Shown: one piece after another, positions 5,301 through 8,628 of the stretch | Position numbering within the stretch: position 1 is the first letter of the stretch | Layout: every line of letters begins with the position of its first letter | NCBI GenBank assembly: GCA_002688965.1 | Contig: NZEE01000125.1 | Location: forward strand, 1 to 8,628 | Reading direction: 5' to 3' | Source of the DNA: an archaeon | GTDB taxonomy: Archaea > Aenigmatarchaeota > Aenigmatarchaeia > GW2011-AR5 > GCA-2688965 | DNA length: 8,628 bases | The notes under the pieces: model-generated | Seen by the model: the letters and a program-made list of their open reading frames with translations, nothing else | Told to the model about the DNA's origin: nothing | The model's database searches: none | Made by a program: the position numbers and the translations under genes

Positions 5301-6655
5301 TGAAAAAGATTATGTTAATAACCGCACCAGTAACTTCTCGTTCAGGATATGGTAGTCATGCTCGTGATTTAGTATGGTCATTTATACAACATGACAAATA
5401 TGATGTAAAGATACTTGATGTTCGTTGGGGTGATACACCAAAGAATGCATTAGATAAAGATAATCCAAAAGATAAACAGATATTAGATTGTATTTTACTT
5501 AAACCTGAAATGGATAGACAACCAGATATTTATGTTGATATCAGAATACCGAATGAATTTGAAACATATGGAAAATTCAATGTTGGAATTACAGCTGGAA
5601 TAGAAACCAATGCAGTATCTGGTAAATGGTTAGAGGGTTGTAATAAAATGGATTTAGTCATTGTTCCATCAGAACATTCAAAATATGGTTTCACTAACAC
5701 AGTATATGATAAAGTTCAAAACATACCAGATGGGAAGCAAGAAAAAATTGGTGAGATGAGACTTGAAAAACCGATAGAAGTTTTATTTGAAGGTGCAGAT
5801 GAAGATATTTACAAACCATTAGATGTCAAAGAAATTGATAAGGATTTCTTAAATATGATAAATGATAAAATATCAAATACTTTTGCATATTTGTTAGTTG
5901 GTCAATGGACAAAAGGTGGTTATGGTGAAGATAGAAAAGACATAGGTAGAACTATAAAGGTTTTTTATGAAGCATTTGCCAATAAAAAGAAACAACCAGT
6001 TTTGATATTAAAGACGAGTGGAGCTACATTTTCTATAATTGATAGAGAAGACACATTACAGAAAATACAAAGTGTTAAATCTCAATTTCCATCTGATTGG
6101 AAACTACCTGAAATATATTTATTACATGGTGATTTATCAGATAAAGAAATGAATTATCTATATAATCATCCAAAAGTAAAAATTCTGGTGTCATTTACTC
6201 ACGGTGAAGGATTTGGAAGACCGATGTTAGAAGCGACAATGACAGGACTTCCGGTTGTAGCATCTGGTTGGAGTGGCCAAATTGATTTTCTTGATTCTGA
6301 AAAGTCAATATTACTTACTGGTGAAATGCAAAAAGTTCCAGGTTCAGCTGTATGGAAAGATATAGTGATACCAGAAAGTCAGTGGTTTACAGTTGATGAG
6401 CAAATAGCGTATAGAGCGTTAAATTATTCTTTTGATAATGTTTATACCATAAAGAATAGAGCAAAATCATTGATGGGTATAAATAGAGATAAATTTACAT
6501 TAAACAATATGGCAAAAAAACTTGGTGAAATTATGGATAAATACACGAAAGATTTACCATCACAGGTTGGACTGAAGTTACCTAAATTAAAAAAGGTTGA
6601 TGGTAACAAACAAGAACTACCGAAGATAAAATTACCTAAATTAAAAAAGGTATAG
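5300..6655 (+). CDS. GT-B glycosyltransferase, GT4-like, with duplicated KLPKLKKV C-terminal tag
   Basis: A 451-aa enzyme. The N-terminal domain opens MLITAPVTSRSGYGSHARDL (5-24), with the glycine-rich loop SGYGSHA. VGQWTKGG (200-207) marks the start of the donor-binding half, and HGE303-GFGRPML-E311 is the EX7E motif of retaining GT4 enzymes, followed by TGLPVVASGWSGQIDFL. The catalytic domain ends near residue 415. The tail is unusual: KLPKLKKV at 426-433 and again at 444-451, ending exactly at the stop, joined by DGNKQELPKI. The same peptide ends the protein encoded next. GGAGG at 5288-5292 is a strong ribosome site seven bases before the ATG, which overlaps the preceding stop, so the two GT-B enzymes are probably made together. 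Donor sugar and acceptor are unknown; virion, DNA or host-surface glycosylation are all possible. Confidence 0.85.
   Translation: MKKIMLITAPVTSRSGYGSHARDLVWSFIQHDKYDVKILDVRWGDTPKNALDKDNPKDKQILDCILLKPEMDRQPDIYVDIRIPNEFETYGKFNVGITAGIETNAVSGKWLEGCNKMDLVIVPSEHSKYGFTNTVYDKVQNIPDGKQEKIGEMRLEKPIEVLFEGADEDIYKPLDVKEIDKDFLNMINDKISNTFAYLLVGQWTKGGYGEDRKDIGRTIKVFYEAFANKKKQPVLILKTSGATFSIIDREDTLQKIQSVKSQFPSDWKLPEIYLLHGDLSDKEMNYLYNHPKVKILVSFTHGEGFGRPMLEATMTGLPVVASGWSGQIDFLDSEKSILLTGEMQKVPGSAVWKDIVIPESQWFTVDEQIAYRALNYSFDNVYTIKNRAKSLMGINRDKFTLNNMAKKLGEIMDKYTKDLPSQVGLKLPKLKKVDGNKQELPKIKLPKLKKV
6575..6598 (+). repeat. KLPKLKKV tag, copy 1 (internal)
   Basis: Encodes residues 426-433 of the second GT-B enzyme and is followed by Asp. 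Twenty bases (6578-6597) are identical to copy 2, 54 bases downstream, which suggests a recent in-gene duplication of the tail. Confidence 0.85.
6629..6652 (+). repeat. KLPKLKKV tag, copy 2 (C-terminal end of the GT)
   Basis: Encodes residues 444-451, the last eight of the glycosyltransferase. It differs from copy 1 only at AAG/AAA (Lys) and GTT/GTA (Val), both silent. Confidence 0.85.
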
Positions 6656-6663
6656 GAAATAAC

Positions 6664-7164
6664 ATGGATATAATATCAAATTGCTCACTTTGCGAAGAAC
6701 ATTCACTTCATGTTATGGGAGAAAAAGATGCACAGATGATGCAGTGCCTGAATTGTGGATATGTAAGCACATCAAAATTTATTGGAACGGTAGAAGACAA
6801 TGAAGAATACAAAAATCTCACGGAAGACATGCAGAGATGGTCAAAACAAATTAATAATAGGATATGGATACCAACAATAATGACTTTACCGGTGGGAATG
6901 TTATATCCACAGGATGATGAAAATGGTGAAATGAAGTGGTATTTTGCTAGAATGGTTAACATACCTAAAGAACAACAACAGAATTATTCAATACCTGGAG
7001 ATAGTGGTAAATTTTATGAGACGATGTATGATACTCACAATGTAGTTATGTTTGATGAATTTTTTGAAGGTATGTTAATGGTGAATAATAAGATGAAAGA
7101 AGAAGCGGAAAAACAAGACAAACCGATTGAATTAAAACTTCCAAAATTAAAAAAAGTTGATTAA
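6664..7164 (+). CDS. Zinc-ribbon phage protein with KLPKLKKVD C-terminal tag
   Basis: A 166-aa protein. The N-terminal zinc ribbon uses C7/C10 and C28/C31, the second pair in CLNCGY. A middle domain has a distinctive RIWIPTIMTLPVGMLYP stretch (66-82), then MKWYFARMVNIP, and an acidic aromatic segment MFDEFFEGMLMVNN (about 128-141). I recall similar zinc-ribbon proteins of unknown function from T4-like and environmental phages. A charged linker (EEAEKQDKPIE) leads to KLPKLKKVD at 158-166, the same terminal peptide as in the preceding glycosyltransferase. AGGA at 6654-6657 lies six bases before the ATG, and the gap to the previous gene is eight bases. Shared tag plus adjacency suggests that both proteins meet a common partner. 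No catalytic residues were recognised; zinc binding and protein or nucleic-acid contact are the only supportable roles. Confidence 0.75.
   Translation: MDIISNCSLCEEHSLHVMGEKDAQMMQCLNCGYVSTSKFIGTVEDNEEYKNLTEDMQRWSKQINNRIWIPTIMTLPVGMLYPQDDENGEMKWYFARMVNIPKEQQQNYSIPGDSGKFYETMYDTHNVVMFDEFFEGMLMVNNKMKEEAEKQDKPIELKLPKLKKVD
7135..7161 (+). repeat. KLPKLKKV tag, copy 3 (C-terminus of the zinc-ribbon protein)
   Basis: Encodes KLPKLKKVD just before TAA. Compared with copy 1, four codons differ (AAG/AAA, TTA/CTT, CCT/CCA, AAG/AAA) and every change is silent, so the peptide rather than the DNA is conserved. Confidence 0.85.
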
Positions 7165-7166
7165 AA

Positions 7167-7544
7167 ATGCCAAGAAAAGTTAGTCATAGTAGAAATATTT
7201 TTACAGAAGATGTGGTTGGGAAAAAATATATTCCTGGTGACATTATTCAATTTAATTATAAAGGTGATGACATTTATGATAGAATACCAACAGTTTTTGT
7301 GTTGAAACGAAATGACATGGATAAAACGATTCTTGGTTTAAATATAAATTATCTTTCAGAATATAAAGTTAGTATATTGTTAGAAGAAAAAAATTATAAA
7401 AAAATGAGATATTGGAATTTTTACGAGAAAGCTTACAGAACATATTCAATTAACAAAATGACAATGATAAAATCTGTTACATATAAAACAAATAAGATGT
7501 TATCTGAAGAACGGAAACAACGAAGGGAAAGTAATGAACAATGA
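7167..7544 (+). CDS. Conserved-looking phage protein, 125 aa, function unknown
   Basis: A 125-aa basic protein starting at ATG 7167, two bases after the previous stop. The centre reads PGDIIQFNYKG, YDRIPTVFVL and LGLNINYLS. This PGDIxxFxY...P.VFVL...GLNxxYL order recalls a small protein frequent in T4-like and other large phages, in which a beta-barrel-like N-terminal half is followed by a helical part ending in a Tyr/Arg-rich segment (here RTYSINKMTMIKSVTYKT). I do not know its role. The C-terminus EERKQRRESNEQ is highly charged. The last 11 bases overlap the next gene. There is no clear ribosome site; translation may be coupled to the zinc-ribbon gene. Confidence is high that it is coding and low on family. 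Confidence 0.7.
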   Translation: MPRKVSHSRNIFTEDVVGKKYIPGDIIQFNYKGDDIYDRIPTVFVLKRNDMDKTILGLNINYLSEYKVSILLEEKNYKKMRYWNFYEKAYRTYSINKMTMIKSVTYKTNKMLSEERKQRRESNEQ

Positions 7545-8166
7545 TTTTAATATTTCATATTCTATTCTAACACATAATGAAATAGATTCATTACAACGGT
7601 TACTTGATTTTCTAATAAAATATAAAGATGACAATGATGAGATAGTTATACTTGATGATTTTTCAGATGATGAAAAGACAAAGAAGATACTTGACACATA
7701 CACTTCAATACATGAGATAAAATTTGAACAACGACAATTACTAAAAGATTTCGCTAATCAAAAAAATTACTTGAATCGTATGTGTAATTCTTCGTATATC
7801 ATGAACATAGATGCAGACGAGATGTTAACAAAGTTTTTTATGAAAAATATCAAAATTGTTTTGGAATCAAACCCATCAATTGATTTATTTTATTTACCAC
7901 GAGTGAACACCATAAAGGGATTAACACAAGAACATATCAATAAATGGAGATGGCAGGTAAACGAAAAAGGTTGGATAAATTTTCCTGATTATCAAAGTAG
8001 GTTATACAGAAAACGACCAAACATCTTATGGGAAAGACCAGTTCACGAGACAATAGTTGGTTATAGAGAATATACTTTCTTACCGGCAGAAAAAGAATGG
8101 GCGATGATTCATAACAAAGAAATTGACAAACAAGAAAAACAGAATGAGTTTTATAGTCAAATATGA
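7534..8166 (+). CDS. GT-A glycosyltransferase family 2 (WaaE-like)
   Basis: A 210-aa short GT2 enzyme. ISYSILTHNE (7-16) is the first nucleotide-binding strand, followed by EIVILDDFSDDEKT (36-49) with the conserved acidic pair D41/D42. LKDFANQKNYL covers the middle helix, and D93-A-D95-E96 in NIDADEML is the metal-binding DxD. FPDYQSRLYRK...ILWERPVHETIVG, toward the end, is the acceptor-side segment typical of WaaE-like lipooligosaccharide core glucosyltransferases and many phage GT2 proteins; its VHE is the likely catalytic region. No membrane segment follows, so it is soluble. AAGGG at 7523-7527 gives a ribosome site about six bases before the ATG, within the end of the previous gene. The stop overlaps the next start as ATGA. 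At 210 aa it is shorter than most GT2 proteins but retains the core motifs. Confidence 0.85.
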   Translation: MNNDFNISYSILTHNEIDSLQRLLDFLIKYKDDNDEIVILDDFSDDEKTKKILDTYTSIHEIKFEQRQLLKDFANQKNYLNRMCNSSYIMNIDADEMLTKFFMKNIKIVLESNPSIDLFYLPRVNTIKGLTQEHINKWRWQVNEKGWINFPDYQSRLYRKRPNILWERPVHETIVGYREYTFLPAEKEWAMIHNKEIDKQEKQNEFYSQI

Positions 8167-8628
8167 TTAAAATAAAATTATTAGAGCATCATATCCATAG
8201 AAATGAAACTACTTTCAGACCATTTTTGTCTGCTCAAGATTTATTTCGTGAAGTAGGAATAGAGTTTACAGATTCAGATGATTATGATTATGCGTGGGTA
8301 GGACAAGCAAGTATTATAGATAAAAAGAAATCACTTAAAGAATCAATTGATAAAGGATTAGAATTTATATCAAAGATAACCGGTGATTATATGATAATTG
8401 ATGGTCAAGATTCTACATCATTGATTGGAACGATTGATGTGTTTCGTGAATCAAACGCATTGTTATTTCTTAAAAATTCTTATTTGAAAGATTTTGATTT
8501 ATATAAAAAAGGTTTGGCAAATGGTAGAATGTATTGGGGTGAAGGTGATTATTTAACACCAGATATTGATGAATTAAAACCAAAAATGAGATTGACTGGA
8601 TGTAATTGGTTAAATACATTACAACCAA
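8163..8628 (+). CDS. Partial gene at window end, possibly glycan-related
   Basis: ATG 8163 overlaps the GT2 stop (ATGA) and the frame stays open for 155 codons to the window edge, so the 3' end is missing. The visible part has YDYAWVGQASIIDKK, then GDYMIIDGQDSTSLIGT (74-90), LFLKNSYLKD, GRMYWGEGDYL and LTGCNWLNT. The DYMIIDGQDS and LKNSYLKD order, with later W-G and NWL aromatic motifs, resembles uncharacterised proteins in phage and surface-glycan gene clusters, some annotated as glycosyltransferase- or exostosin-like. No DxD or EX7E is yet visible. It is certainly coding, given the long open frame, phage-like codon use and tight overlap. The function is a guess from context and cannot be settled without the missing C-terminal half. 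Confidence 0.7.
   Translation, partial: MIKIKLLEHHIHRNETTFRPFLSAQDLFREVGIEFTDSDDYDYAWVGQASIIDKKKSLKESIDKGLEFISKITGDYMIIDGQDSTSLIGTIDVFRESNALLFLKNSYLKDFDLYKKGLANGRMYWGEGDYLTPDIDELKPKMRLTGCNWLNTLQP

Noticed and set aside
1..8628. Alternative genetic code with TAG read as an amino acid
   Set aside because: TAG ends the DUF1599, Mom-like, 135-aa, SLOG and second GT-B genes at family-appropriate positions, so TAG is a normal stop here.

Overview
The window looks like part of a large, AT-rich tailed-phage genome with distant T4-superfamily affinity. Every supported gene is on the + strand. Genes are tightly packed, with start/stop overlaps of 1, 4, 11, 13 and 23 bases, and the only non-coding gaps are under 50 bases. 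Shine-Dalgarno-like sites (AGGAG, GGAGG, AAGGA) precede many starts. TAG, TGA and TAA all end recognisable genes, so the standard bacterial code applies. No rRNA, tRNA, integrase, transposase, CRISPR array or virion structural gene was recognised. Host and habitat cannot be fixed from the sequence; marine or environmental T4-like relatives are the nearest match I recall for several proteins.

Layout. (1) 1-787: the tail of one Cys-pair protein, an FmdB-type zinc-ribbon protein, and a 139-aa protein resembling the small clamp-loader subunit (T4 gp62-like). (2) 784-3654: a nucleic-acid metabolism and modification block with overlapping genes. It holds a DUF1599/nucleotide-modification-associated protein, a Mom-like DNA modification enzyme, a stand-alone PD-(D/E)XK nuclease with a Cas4/AddB-style four-cysteine pattern, an unrecognised 135-aa protein, and a YspA/DUF2493-type SLOG protein. 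(3) 3655-3907: an A/T-only gap with a 14-base perfect palindrome, then a small ribbon-helix-helix-like protein; this is the likeliest place for a new transcription start. (4) 3924-8628: a glycosyltransferase block. It holds two GT-B (GT4-like) enzymes in tandem, a zinc-ribbon protein, a 125-aa phage protein, a GT-A (GT2) enzyme, and a last gene that runs off the window and may also be sugar-related.

The most unusual signal is a short lysine-rich peptide, KLPKLKKV. It occurs twice at the C-terminus of the second GT-B enzyme and once at the C-terminus of the unrelated zinc-ribbon protein encoded next. All codon differences among the three copies are synonymous, so the peptide itself appears to be conserved, perhaps as a shared docking or targeting tag. 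A second theme is that a Mom-like enzyme and a DUF1599 protein (DNA base modification) lie within a few kb of several glycosyltransferases. Whether the sugars go onto modified DNA, virion proteins or host surface polymers cannot be decided here.
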